Part shown: positions 17,757 to 26,564 of the stretch, piece after piece
Layout of the letters: each line of letters starts with the position of its first letter
How positions within the stretch are numbered: the first letter of the stretch is position 1
Assembly: GCF_012927205.1 (NCBI RefSeq)
Contig: NZ_JABBGC010000001.1
Span: forward strand, 372,001 to 436,000
Origin: Chitinophaga fulva
Lineage (GTDB): Bacteria; Bacteroidota; Bacteroidia; Chitinophagales; Chitinophagaceae
Length of the DNA: 64,000 nucleotides
Reading direction: 5' to 3'
Notes under the pieces: generated by a model
Told to the model about the DNA's origin: nothing
The model's input: the letters and a program-made list of their open reading frames with translations, nothing else
Databases searched by the model: none
Translations under genes and position numbers: made by a program

Positions 17757-18797
17757 ATGTCAACAGCAACTATAGCTCCGCAGGCTTTAACAGCCAAAGA
17801 TTTTGCAACGGACCAGGAAGTACGCTGGTGCCCTGGCTGCGGCGACTACTCTATACTTAAACAGGTACAAACCATTATGCCTTCGCTGGGCATTCCCCGC
17901 GAAAATATTGTGATCGTTTCCGGTATCGGTTGCTCTTCGCGCTTTCCATATTACATGAACACGTACGGCATGCACTCGATCCACGGGCGTGCTACCGCCA
18001 TTGCTTCCGGTCTCAAGGCTACCCGCCCTGAGCTGAGCGTATGGATCGTTACCGGTGACGGCGACGGCCTGTCTATCGGCGGTAACCACACCATCCACCT
18101 GCTGCGCCGTAACTTCGACGTGAACATCATGTTGTTCAACAACCAGATTTATGGTCTGACCAAAGGACAATATTCTCCTACTTCCGAAGAGAACAAAGTG
18201 ACCAAATCCACTCCTTTCGGCAGTATCGACCATCCGTTCAACCCGCTGGCGCTGGCACTGGGCGCTGACGCCACTTTCATTGCCCGCAGTATGGACCGCG
18301 ATCCGAAACATCTGCAGGAACTGCTGAAACGCAGCCACGCCCACAAAGGAGCATCCTTCCTGGAAATATACCAGAACTGCAACATCTTCAATGATGGCGC
18401 ATTTGAAATATTCACCGAAAAATCCAGCAAAGCAGAAGAAACCCTGTTCGTAGAACAAGGACAACCACTGATCTTCGGCGCCCAGAAAAATAAAGGTCTC
18501 CGTCTCGACGGCCTCAAACCCGTAGTAGTGGAACTGGGCCGCGAATACAGCGCCGCTGACCTCTGGATACACGATGAAAGCGACTTCTATAAAGCACAGC
18601 TGCTGACCCGTCTGTTCGACGATCCGCGCATCGAAGGACACATGCCACGTCCTTTCGGCGTGTTCTATCAGACCCAGCGTCCTACCTACGAAGCAGTAAT
18701 GGCCGCCCAACTCGAAGAAGCCATCTCCAGAAAAGGAGCCGGTGACCTGGATAAGTTGCTGGCAGGAAATGAAACCTGGACAATAACGACCCCGTGA
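17757..18797 (+). CDS. 2-oxoacid:ferredoxin oxidoreductase, beta subunit
   Basis: 346 residues. CPGCGDY (Cys25, Cys28), SGIGCSS (55-61), the thiamine diphosphate site GDGDGLSIGGN (100-110) and the NNQIYG segment (128-133) identify the TPP-binding beta subunit of the KorAB/PorAB type, which decarboxylates a 2-oxoacid such as 2-oxoglutarate and reduces ferredoxin. The alpha subunit is normally adjacent; it is not here, and the upstream neighbour is an AhpD-like gene. The stop codon TGA (18795-18797) lies inside the left arm of a long inverted repeat. Confidence 0.92.
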   Translation: MSTATIAPQALTAKDFATDQEVRWCPGCGDYSILKQVQTIMPSLGIPRENIVIVSGIGCSSRFPYYMNTYGMHSIHGRATAIASGLKATRPELSVWIVTGDGDGLSIGGNHTIHLLRRNFDVNIMLFNNQIYGLTKGQYSPTSEENKVTKSTPFGSIDHPFNPLALALGADATFIARSMDRDPKHLQELLKRSHAHKGASFLEIYQNCNIFNDGAFEIFTEKSSKAEETLFVEQGQPLIFGAQKNKGLRLDGLKPVVVELGREYSAADLWIHDESDFYKAQLLTRLFDDPRIEGHMPRPFGVFYQTQRPTYEAVMAAQLEEAISRKGAGDLDKLLAGNETWTITTP

Positions 18798-19036
18798 TGG
18801 CCATGATTACTGCTGATTTTCCTGATTTGAGGAGATTTAAGTAGAGATAGAAGCGGATTTTTAATACCACTAATTTTTTTATAAAAAGAAGATCGCCCTT
18901 TGATATAATATCAAAGGGCGATCTTCTTTTTATTTATCAGGATAAGATGTCGGTCATCCCAAAAATTCTATTTTACATTATACTTCGCTTCGATCTTCTC
19001 AAATCAGCGAAATCAGCCATAATCATGGCCATCACA
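18793..19036. repeat. Nested palindrome F2a: outer arms of 9/10-nt TGATT units
   Basis: The outer left arm 18793-18836 and right arm 18992-19036 are reverse complements with about 5 mismatches in 43 positions. Each arm is a string of TGAT-led units of alternating 9 and 10 nt. The left arm contains the korB-type stop codon and the right arm ends three bases before the lysE-type stop. A separate strong hairpin sits between the arms. The same arm sequence recurs at 32.5-32.9 kb. Confidence 0.85.
18881..18933. terminator. Very long bidirectional terminator hairpin
   Basis: A perfect palindrome of 26 bp per side centred at 18907, with GC-rich GATCGCCC near the middle and A/T runs outside. It lies between convergent genes and could stop transcription from both. 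Confidence 0.9.
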
Positions 19037-19038
19037 GT

Positions 19039-19677
19039 TTAGTGGCCTAGTGTTCCCAGCTCAAACATCACTTTATACAGCAACACCACTCCAAAAATAA
19101 TCATGCTCACACCAGCGATACGGTTAAGCCATTCCACATTGTTGAGGGTCAGTTTATGACGGATTTTGTCAGAGATAAACACTTTGAGGATATCAGCGGA
19201 GAGTACCAGGGCCAGACATACGCCATACATCACAAACCGGTGCCCGACAGACGTAGCGGCATTAGCCACGCATACGCCCAGCCAGAAAATAATAACGCCG
19301 GGATTGAGGGTGTTCATCAGGAAACCGGCAAGCCATATCTTCAGGTAGTCGTGTGTACGGAACATCTCCGGTTTCTCATCACCGGTGCTGATTCTCACCT
19401 TTTTAAAGAACAGGCCGTAAACCCCCATCCCAATCAGGAGGAAGCCACCTACTACCCCAATAGAACGTTTGTATTCTTCCAGTCCGTTGATAAAGGAGGT
19501 AGCCAGGTTTCCGGTCACCACAAAGAAAATATCACTCATAGACACGCCCAGCGCGAAGCTGATGCCTGCCTTGAAACCATTATTGATACTGTACTTGATG
19601 ATGGCGAATATTACAGGCCCCACCGATAACGACAGAAATAATCCCAGTCCTAATCCAGCTACAATTGATGTTATCAT
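19039..19677 (-). CDS. LysE family translocator
   Basis: A 212-residue integral membrane protein with about six hydrophobic segments and the LysE-type start ITSIVAGLGLGLFLSLSVGP, then YSINNGFKAGISFALGVSMSD and FLMNTLNPGVIIFWLGV. LysE/RhtB proteins export amino acids or related metabolites through the inner membrane; the substrate here is unknown. It starts with ATG and sits 23 bases after the GH3 gene, so they may share a transcript. Confidence 0.9.
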   Translation of the reverse strand: MITSIVAGLGLGLFLSLSVGPVIFAIIKYSINNGFKAGISFALGVSMSDIFFVVTGNLATSFINGLEEYKRSIGVVGGFLLIGMGVYGLFFKKVRISTGDEKPEMFRTHDYLKIWLAGFLMNTLNPGVIIFWLGVCVANAATSVGHRFVMYGVCLALVLSADILKVFISDKIRHKLTLNNVEWLNRIAGVSMIIFGVVLLYKVMFELGTLGH

Positions 19678-19700
19678 GTGTATATATTCGGGGTCACGGG

Positions 19701-21245
19701 TTATGCCTGATGCTTCACTGTCTTACCGGCCAGGAATTTCTCCCAGTCTTTCAGTTTTTCTCCTTTCATTACCCGTGGGAATTTGTTCATCGCGCCTTCT
19801 TTGCCTTTGCAACGCAGGTAATCGATAAATACTTCGTTAGGCAGTACTTCCACAAACACTTCTTTCAGTGCGGAAGTCCTTTCCACAGCATAGTCATCGT
19901 TTACTTCAGCCAGGGTCTGATCGATGATTTCCCGGATTTTAGCCACGTCCGCTACCGGTTGATCTGTACCAATGTACCAGCGGTGCGCGAACAGGTTTTC
20001 ATAAGGGAAACCAGCCACGGTAAACTCACGGATGGTAATGCCCATCTTTTTCTGTACCGTGTCGATAGCCTTGTTCATGTTATCAACGCTCATATGCTCA
20101 CCAGCGAGGCTGAGGAACTGCTTAGTACGGCCTACGATCACGATTTCATGCTCCTTCACGGAGGTGAATTTCACCACGTCGCCAATCAGGTAACGCCATG
20201 CTCCGGCGCAGGTAGACAGCATCACCGCATACTCCACATCTTCCACCACCTCATTGATCATGTAAGATTTGGGATTGGGTTTTACTTCACCGTCTGCATC
20301 GAAGTTTTCCTCATTGAAAGGAATGAATTCGTAGAAGATACCAGCGTTCAGCACCAGTTTGATGCCTCTTACGTTCGGGCGTGCCTGGAAACCAAAAGAG
20401 CCTTCAGAGGCCATATAGGTTTCAATGAAGTTGATCGGCTTGCCCAATAATTTCTGGAAACTTTCACGATAAGGTTCAAAAGACACCCCACCGTGGATAT
20501 AGATGGCCAGGTTAGGCCATATCTCATGGATATTTTTTACACCGTGGTATTTGATGATCTCTTCAAACACGATCTGTACCCAGGCCGGTACACCACAAAC
20601 GGTGCCTACGTCCCAGGTAGGCGCCTTACGGACGATCAGTTTGATACGCTGCTCCCAGTTAGGCTTGCGTGAAATGCTGCCTCCGGGCTTATAAAAGCGA
20701 CGGAACCACCTGGGGATATTCTTGGCCTGAATGCCGCTCATATCTCCTTCATAGTAGTCGCCTTTTTCAAACAGGGAGGTTGTACCTCCCAACATCAGGA
20801 TTCCTTTTGTAAAAGACTTGGGCGGGATGTTGAAGTTAACCATGGAATACAGTTGCTTCACCCCTACCTTCTTCACCGTCTTCAACATGGCTTTGGTAAC
20901 AGGAATATGCTTGCTGGCTGATTCGGATGTCCCGGAGCTCAGCGCAAAATACTTGATCTTCTCGGGCCAGCTTACGTTAGCTTCCCCTTCCAGGCAGCGG
21001 TACCACCATTCGTTGTGCATCTTACTGTAGTTATGCACAGGTATTTTCTCCCGGTACTGACCGATAAAATTCGGACTGTCCAAAATGTCCTGGAAATCGT
21101 AGTGCCGGCCAAACTCAGTATCCTTGGCCTTCTCCAGCAGACGGTGCAGCACCTGCAGCTGGTATTGGCGAGGTGTACCTAACTTAAACGTGAACTTCTT
21201 CCTGATACGTAGTGACCTGGAAATCAGATTACCTATGATGGCCAT
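19701..21245 (-). CDS. GH3 family acyl-acid-amido synthetase-like protein
   Basis: 514 residues. The adenylation motif FALSSGTSESASKHIPVT (about 101-118), the central ETYMASEGSFGFQ and the C-terminal VGRTKQFLSLAGEHMS match the GH3 family, which joins acyl acids to amino acids by an acyl-adenylate step in plants. Bacterial members are common in Bacteroidota but their substrates are unknown. The protein is cytosolic, with no signal peptide. It lies upstream of the LysE-type exporter gene, which suggests a conjugate could be exported; this is inference. Confidence 0.9.
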   Translation of the reverse strand: MAIIGNLISRSLRIRKKFTFKLGTPRQYQLQVLHRLLEKAKDTEFGRHYDFQDILDSPNFIGQYREKIPVHNYSKMHNEWWYRCLEGEANVSWPEKIKYFALSSGTSESASKHIPVTKAMLKTVKKVGVKQLYSMVNFNIPPKSFTKGILMLGGTTSLFEKGDYYEGDMSGIQAKNIPRWFRRFYKPGGSISRKPNWEQRIKLIVRKAPTWDVGTVCGVPAWVQIVFEEIIKYHGVKNIHEIWPNLAIYIHGGVSFEPYRESFQKLLGKPINFIETYMASEGSFGFQARPNVRGIKLVLNAGIFYEFIPFNEENFDADGEVKPNPKSYMINEVVEDVEYAVMLSTCAGAWRYLIGDVVKFTSVKEHEIVIVGRTKQFLSLAGEHMSVDNMNKAIDTVQKKMGITIREFTVAGFPYENLFAHRWYIGTDQPVADVAKIREIIDQTLAEVNDDYAVERTSALKEVFVEVLPNEVFIDYLRCKGKEGAMNKFPRVMKGEKLKDWEKFLAGKTVKHQA

Positions 21246-21399
21246 TAACTTTCCCTCTCTTTAAATGAACTGCAAAAATAAGTTGAATAATGAATATAAA
21301 CGCGAATTACCAGTTATAGGTTGCAAGTTAACGAATAACACATGTATTTTTTACTAATAACGCTGTAAAATTGGCAACCGGCAATTGATAATTCGTTTT

Positions 21400-21407
21400 T
21401 ACCTTTG
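21400..21407 (+). promoter_or_regulatory. Candidate -7 element for the inositol monophosphatase gene
   Basis: TACCTTTG matches TAnnTTTG and lies only 4 bases before the ATG at 21412, so transcription would start at or next to the start codon and the mRNA would be nearly leaderless. No good -33 TTTG is seen. Confidence 0.35.
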
Positions 21408-21411
21408 CGGC

Positions 21412-22182
21412 ATGCTAAAATCTACTTTACTCAAAGCTACTGAAGCCGGCGGAAAAATACTCCAACAATATTTTAACGGGGCTTTTGAAGTAAGCAGCAA
21501 AAGCACTGTCAATGACCTCGTAACTGAAGCGGATAAAAAGTCTGAAGCCGTAATTATCGAGGTAATACGCCAAACTTACCCTGACCATTTCATTCTCAGT
21601 GAGGAAGTGGGCGCCATTAAAACAGATTCTGCTTTTAAGTGGATCATTGACCCGATAGACGGTACTGTTAATTTTGCCAATGGCATCCCCATCTGCTGCG
21701 TCTCCATAGGCGTGGAAAAAGAAGGTGAAATGATACTGGGAGCGGTATACAACCCTTTTATGAATGAGCTGTTCATCGCTGAAAAAGGCAAAGGCGCCAC
21801 CCTGAACGATAAACCCATCCATGTATCTGCCAAAACCAGCGTGGCCACCTCCTGCCTGGTAACCGGATTCCCCTATAAATGGGAAGAAAGTGATCGCGAC
21901 CCTTTACAGGTGCTCACCAGCGTTATTAAACAGGGCATTCCCGTACGCCGCCTGGGCTCCGCTGCCATAGACCTCTGCTGGGTAGCCTGCGGCCGGTTCG
22001 ATGGCTTCTGGGAACACCACCTTCAGGCATGGGACAGCGCTGCCGGATACCTCATGGTAGAAGAAGCTGGCGGAAAAGTGACCCACTTCTCCGGAGACAA
22101 ATACTCCCCCTATCAAAGTGATATACTGGCCACCAACGGTCATATCCATAGTGAATTGCAGCACCTCATTAACGGTAAATAA
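21412..22182 (+). CDS. Inositol monophosphatase family protein
   Basis: 256 residues from the ATG at 21412 (MLKSTLLKATEAGGK); an earlier TTG in frame is rejected. Metal and substrate motifs: LSEEVGA (Glu64-Glu65), WIIDPIDGTVNFA (Asp80, Asp83) and WDSAAGYLMVEEAGG (Asp208). Family members remove phosphate from inositol phosphates, or from NADP, PAP or fructose bisphosphate; the exact substrate cannot be set by sequence alone. The stop is 12 bases before thiL and the two are probably co-transcribed. Confidence 0.92.
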   Translation: MLKSTLLKATEAGGKILQQYFNGAFEVSSKSTVNDLVTEADKKSEAVIIEVIRQTYPDHFILSEEVGAIKTDSAFKWIIDPIDGTVNFANGIPICCVSIGVEKEGEMILGAVYNPFMNELFIAEKGKGATLNDKPIHVSAKTSVATSCLVTGFPYKWEESDRDPLQVLTSVIKQGIPVRRLGSAAIDLCWVACGRFDGFWEHHLQAWDSAAGYLMVEEAGGKVTHFSGDKYSPYQSDILATNGHIHSELQHLINGK

Positions 22183-22194
22183 GTATTGGAAAAC

Positions 22195-23226
22195 ATGGAA
22201 GAAAGAACAGAAATACAAGACCTGGGTGAATTTGGCCTGATCGACTATCTCACCAGGAACATAGAAATACAAAATGCCAGCACCGTACTCGGTGTAGGCG
22301 ACGATGCCGCCGTCATCGACCATTTCGGCAAACAAACCGTTATCAGCACGGATATGCTCGTAGAAGGCATCCACTTTGACCTGATGTATACGCCATTAAA
22401 ACACCTCGGCTATAAATCAGTAGTGGTGAACATCTCCGATATCTATGCCATGAATGCCACCCCCACTCAAATTACCATGAGCGTGGCCTTCTCCAACAAA
22501 GTATCGCTGGAAGCCCTGAACGAATTTTATGAAGGCGTATATGCTGCCTGTGAAAAATATGGCGTAGACCTCATCGGCGGCGATACCAGCAATTCCCAGA
22601 AAGGGTTTATCATCAGCGTTACTGCCATCGGCGAAGTTACCCCCGACCAGTTCGTGAAAAGATCTACCGCCCAGAAAGGTGATCTGCTCTGCGTTACAGG
22701 CGACCTGGGAGCTGCCTACCTCGGCCTCACCCTGCTGGAAAGAGAAAAGAAAATATTCCTGGAAAACCCGGAGGTTAAACCCGACCTGGAAGACCAAACC
22801 TATATCATCGGCCGGCAGCTGAAGCCGGAAGCCCGCAAAGACATCATCGAATTCCTGCAGGAACAGGAAATCGTGCCTACTTCCATGATGGACGTGAGTG
22901 ATGGCCTCAGCTCTGAAATACTCCACATCGCCAAACAAAGCAACCTGGGCGTAGTAGTGTATGAAGAAAAAATCCCCATTGCACAGGAAAGCAAGGAAAT
23001 GGCCCTGAAATTCAGCCTCGATCCTACTGCCTGCGCACTCAGTGGCGGAGAGGATTATGAGCTGCTCTTCACCATGAAACAACAGGATTACGATAAGATC
23101 GTTCTCAATGAACAGATCAGCGTGATCGGATATATGGCGGACATCTCCGAAGGCGCCCATATCCACACCAAAGGCGGCAATAAATTCAAGCTGGTGGCAC
23201 AAGGCTGGAATGCCTTCCAACAATAG
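22195..23226 (+). CDS. thiL: Thiamine-monophosphate kinase
   Basis: 343 residues from the ATG at 22195 (MEERTEIQDLGEFGLID); the TTG three codons earlier is rejected. ThiL uses ATP to convert thiamine monophosphate to the diphosphate cofactor. GVGDDAAVI (34-42), STDMLVEGIHFD (51-62), IGGDTSNS, MMDVSDGLSSE and LSGGEDYELLF are the conserved metal- and substrate-binding segments. Its product is the cofactor of the ferredoxin oxidoreductase encoded 4 kb away, though no shared operon is visible. Confidence 0.96.
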   Translation: MEERTEIQDLGEFGLIDYLTRNIEIQNASTVLGVGDDAAVIDHFGKQTVISTDMLVEGIHFDLMYTPLKHLGYKSVVVNISDIYAMNATPTQITMSVAFSNKVSLEALNEFYEGVYAACEKYGVDLIGGDTSNSQKGFIISVTAIGEVTPDQFVKRSTAQKGDLLCVTGDLGAAYLGLTLLEREKKIFLENPEVKPDLEDQTYIIGRQLKPEARKDIIEFLQEQEIVPTSMMDVSDGLSSEILHIAKQSNLGVVVYEEKIPIAQESKEMALKFSLDPTACALSGGEDYELLFTMKQQDYDKIVLNEQISVIGYMADISEGAHIHTKGGNKFKLVAQGWNAFQQ

Positions 23227-23227
23227 C

Positions 23228-23329
23228 ATTTAACTATTTAGCCATTTGGATATTTTATTATTTGGAGATTTACCGCGGATAGGCAACCCCTAAATAATAA
23301 AATATCCAAATGGCTAAATAATAAAATGG
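23228..23329. repeat. Octad hairpin R5 (six units per arm)
   Basis: The left arm 23228-23275 is six exact 8-nt units each starting ATTT (for example ATTTAGCC then ATTTGGAT). The right arm 23287-23329 is a near-perfect complement over about 40 bp. It fills the gap between the convergent thiL and GT39 genes, one base after one stop and two before the other. It is the cleanest example of the family. Confidence 0.9.
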
Positions 23330-23331
23330 TT

Positions 23332-25011
23332 CTATTTTTCGACAATCACTTTAATACCCTGACTGTTATGCGTAGGTGGCAGATCACCAGCAAACACACA
23401 GAACTTCAACAGGTATTCACCCGGTTTGTCCGGCATCGTTACCGGCATTGTTACCACCCGGCGTAACATCGCACGTTCCAGCGGTAACTCCGATTTTACC
23501 ACCGAAAACACATCGTCTTTTGTGGAGAAGCCATAACCCAGCATGGGCGGGTTCTCCCGGTCTATTGGAAACGGCATTTTGTAACCATTGTTCGGCTGCA
23601 ACAGCACATTTACCTGCTCACGCGGATGGGCTTTAATACGCTGTAATCCCACCTTCATCTGCACCAAAGAATAAGAATAATAAGCCGGTTGTATATTGAT
23701 GTCCCACGTTCCACGGATGGTTTTGATGCTGTCTGTTACCGGCATATCCACACCTGGCTCAAATACTACCAGGGCCGGCTTGCCCCAGAGCTGCGTTTCT
23801 GTGTCCCAGAAATTATACTGGCTGCGGCGGGAATAGCGGCTGTTAAGGCTATAAGACAATTGCCCGGTATAAAACATATACTTGGAAGGCAGTTGATAAC
23901 TGTTCAAAAACACCACCGGACGGCCTTCTGCACGGGTAGCAAGGGCTGATGTCCATTCTTTGTTGTGATGTATTTCCGGCCGGATTTCCACTCCCGGCAT
24001 AAAATCCCAAACCATATATATCCTTGTTACCAATACCAGCAACAAAGAAACAGGCAGGGTATATAATAACGGTTTACGGGACCAGCCTCTCCGTATGATG
24101 GCCTGATGAGCCAGAATCACCACCGGTGTAAACACCATCACCGTCCAGTTGGCCTCTACCCTTCCTTTGAAAGTGCTAATGGCGAAAAACACCAATACAC
24201 CGATCAGGCAGAATTTCAACGCACGCTCAAAAGTATTCTGGATAGGGCACCGGAAAGCATAATACAACAACAACCAACCCAGCAGCGGCCCAAACAGCAG
24301 CAGCTGCCCGCCCAGATAGTCGAGCGTATACGTGATATCATAAGACGAGGCATTGCGTTCTACCAGGTGATATTGCAGGGAAGGGAAACCATGCGTATAC
24401 TGCCAGTAGATATGCGGGAAAAAGAGAATGGTGGTGATGATACAGGCAGCCCAGAACTTACCCACCCGCAGCAGGTTCATGTTGGACAATACCGTAAAGA
24501 ATACCAGCAATACGCCATGGTACTTGCTGTAAAACATCAATGCCATGGCAACGCCCAGCAGCAGCGTATTACGCCAGTTCTGACTGGCCAGAAAATAACG
24601 GTAGGCCCAGAAATAAACTGCTGCAAAGAATATCAGGGGAAGGTCCGGTACGGCCAGCATACCGCCTATCTGCATAGCGCCCATGGCGCCCATGATCAGA
24701 TAAAACAGGATATTGTCTTTGGAAGCGATCAGCCGGGAGGTAATCCACAGCGTGGCGGTATTGAGCAGTACAATAAACAACCGTACGCCCAGTTCGTTAT
24801 GAAAAATACCGTACCCCATTTTTATCAGGAGGGCAATCATCGGTGGATGATCAAAATACCCCCAGTCCATATGGCGGGAATACACCCAATAATAGGCTTC
24901 GTCATCCCAGAGATCAGAAAAACAGGCTTGTAAGAGGCCCAGGACCAACCAGGTCAACAGGAACAGGTTCTTGTACTGGCGTCTCGTAAAAAAACGGATT
25001 ATGGCGTCCAT
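23332..25011 (-). CDS. GT39/ArnT-like membrane glycosyltransferase
   Basis: 559 residues. The N-terminal catalytic loop LWDDEAYYWVYSRHMDWG carries the Asp/Glu pair (Asp36-Glu38) typical of dolichyl-phosphate-mannose and ArnT transferases, followed by FDHPPMIALL (53-62). About ten hydrophobic helices span 15-350, then a soluble periplasmic domain of about 200 residues. Such enzymes use polyprenyl-phosphate sugars on the outer face of the inner membrane to modify proteins or lipid A. The acceptor here is unknown. Confidence 0.88.
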   Translation of the reverse strand: MDAIIRFFTRRQYKNLFLLTWLVLGLLQACFSDLWDDEAYYWVYSRHMDWGYFDHPPMIALLIKMGYGIFHNELGVRLFIVLLNTATLWITSRLIASKDNILFYLIMGAMGAMQIGGMLAVPDLPLIFFAAVYFWAYRYFLASQNWRNTLLLGVAMALMFYSKYHGVLLVFFTVLSNMNLLRVGKFWAACIITTILFFPHIYWQYTHGFPSLQYHLVERNASSYDITYTLDYLGGQLLLFGPLLGWLLLYYAFRCPIQNTFERALKFCLIGVLVFFAISTFKGRVEANWTVMVFTPVVILAHQAIIRRGWSRKPLLYTLPVSLLLVLVTRIYMVWDFMPGVEIRPEIHHNKEWTSALATRAEGRPVVFLNSYQLPSKYMFYTGQLSYSLNSRYSRRSQYNFWDTETQLWGKPALVVFEPGVDMPVTDSIKTIRGTWDINIQPAYYSYSLVQMKVGLQRIKAHPREQVNVLLQPNNGYKMPFPIDRENPPMLGYGFSTKDDVFSVVKSELPLERAMLRRVVTMPVTMPDKPGEYLLKFCVFAGDLPPTHNSQGIKVIVEK

Positions 25012-25052
25012 GCGCTAATTAAATGGTGATTTATCCTGCGAAGATAGTAGTA

Positions 25053-26150
25053 TTAACAGTAAACTGTCATATCCCAGTGGTCCCGCAACACGATAAATGC
25101 CGCCTCATAGCCGGTTTCGATGCGTCCTAACCGTGTGTGAAGGCGCAAAGCCCGCGCCGGGTAAAGGGATGCCATCTGAAGGGCGGTGTGTAGTGGTATG
25201 CCAGCCTTCTCCACGCAGTTGTGCACTGCCTGCAGCATGGTCAGCCGGGAGCCGGCCAGTACACCGGCGGCATTGACATAGCGGTCTTTTTCCTGTATGT
25301 AAACATAATCCCCTTCGGGATTCTCCGCTGCCGCATCGGAGATGAGAAAAAGGCGGCCGTCCATTATCTTGTGGCTGATGCTGACCGTGGCAAAGTCCAC
25401 ATGCACACCGTCTGCCACAATGCTGGCAAATATTTTAGGCTGATTATATACCGCTCCTACCAGTCCGGGCGCACGGCTTTCCAGCGGCGACATGGCGTTG
25501 AACAGATGCGTTACATGATGAATACCGCTTTCAAAGGCTGCCATAGCTTCTGCATAGGTAGCGTTGCTATGGCCTGCAAAAATGGTGATGCCAGCGTCCT
25601 GCAATTCTTTTACCAGCACGGGGTCACAGCATTCCGGCGCCAGGGTGATCATCTTCACCACGCCTTTGCCGTGATGCAGTATCCAGTTTACATCCTCCCG
25701 GGTAAGCGGATGAATGTACTTTTCAAGATGTGCTCCTTTTTTCACCGGATTGATGAAAGGGCCTTCCAGATGCAGCCCCAGCACTCCTCTCCCGCCTTCC
25801 CGCCAGTAATCCCTGACAGCTTGTATGGCCAGCAATACTTTCTCCGGCGCTATGGTGGCCAGGGTAGGCATGATATGGGCCGCACCGCCAGCTTTACTGG
25901 CTTCATAAGTGGCCTGGAGACTTTCTACAGAAGGGTTTAGGAAGAATACGCTGCCATTGCCGCCGTATACCTGTAAATCCACAAAAGCCGGGGCCATGAA
26001 CCCACCTTCCAGGTCTATCACATCGGGATGACCTTTGTATTCTGAAGCCGGCACGATGCCTGTAATCAGGTGATGGTCCGTCACAACTGCATGGTCACTG
26101 AGAATCCTGTCGCCGGTGAATATCAGGGCGTTTGTATAAATAGCGGACAT
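25053..26150 (-). CDS. nagA: N-acetylglucosamine-6-phosphate deacetylase
   Basis: 365 residues. Catalytic and metal residues: HLEGPFINP (Glu129), GHSNAT (His194), THLFNAM (His215), ADGVHVD (His250) and LISDAA (Asp272). DLQVYGGNG replaces the usual HxH near the N-terminus, as is normal for this branch. It converts GlcNAc-6-phosphate to glucosamine-6-phosphate and acetate during chitin or cell-wall recycling, which suits a chitin-degrading relative. No nagB or transporter gene is adjacent. It starts with ATG. Confidence 0.93.
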   Translation of the reverse strand: MSAIYTNALIFTGDRILSDHAVVTDHHLITGIVPASEYKGHPDVIDLEGGFMAPAFVDLQVYGGNGSVFFLNPSVESLQATYEASKAGGAAHIMPTLATIAPEKVLLAIQAVRDYWREGGRGVLGLHLEGPFINPVKKGAHLEKYIHPLTREDVNWILHHGKGVVKMITLAPECCDPVLVKELQDAGITIFAGHSNATYAEAMAAFESGIHHVTHLFNAMSPLESRAPGLVGAVYNQPKIFASIVADGVHVDFATVSISHKIMDGRLFLISDAAAENPEGDYVYIQEKDRYVNAAGVLAGSRLTMLQAVHNCVEKAGIPLHTALQMASLYPARALRLHTRLGRIETGYEAAFIVLRDHWDMTVYC

Positions 26151-26162
26151 GGCGAAAATATA

Positions 26163-26552
26163 TTAGGGCTGTTCGTACAACTCTAAAGGTAGGCCATCAG
26201 GGTCAGTAAAAAAAGTGAAACGCTTACCGGTGTAAGGGTCTATACGAATGGTTTCTGTGGGCACACCTTTCTGGTGCAGTTCCTGTACCGCAGCAGCGAT
26301 ATCCTTCACGGCAAAGGCAAGGTGACGGAGGCCGCAGGCTTCAGGGCGACTAGCCCGTGGCGGCGGATCAGGGAAGGAAAAAAGTTCTATCACATACTGG
26401 TCGCCCAGTGCCAGGTCCAGCTTCCAGGAGTCACGTTCTTCACGGTATACCTCCCGGATGACCTGCAGACCCAGCACATCGGTATAAAAGGCCTTACTAC
26501 GATGATAATCAGCACAAATTATAGCGATATGATGTACGGCCTGCAGGAGCAT
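26163..26552 (-). CDS. VOC family protein (glyoxalase-like)
   Basis: 129 residues with a single vicinal-oxygen-chelate module pair: VHHIAIICADYHRSKAFY, GLRHLAFAVKD and FFTDPDGLPLELYE. Likely metal ligands are His near position 8, His in LRHLAF and Glu in LELYE. It resembles the small YaeR/lactoylglutathione-lyase-like group; the substrate is unknown. It lies 12 bases from nagA and 12 from the omega-amidase gene, so the three form a compact unit. Confidence 0.88.
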   Translation of the reverse strand: MLLQAVHHIAIICADYHRSKAFYTDVLGLQVIREVYREERDSWKLDLALGDQYVIELFSFPDPPPRASRPEACGLRHLAFAVKDIAAAVQELHQKGVPTETIRIDPYTGKRFTFFTDPDGLPLELYEQP

Positions 26553-26564
26553 CTATGATAAAGG

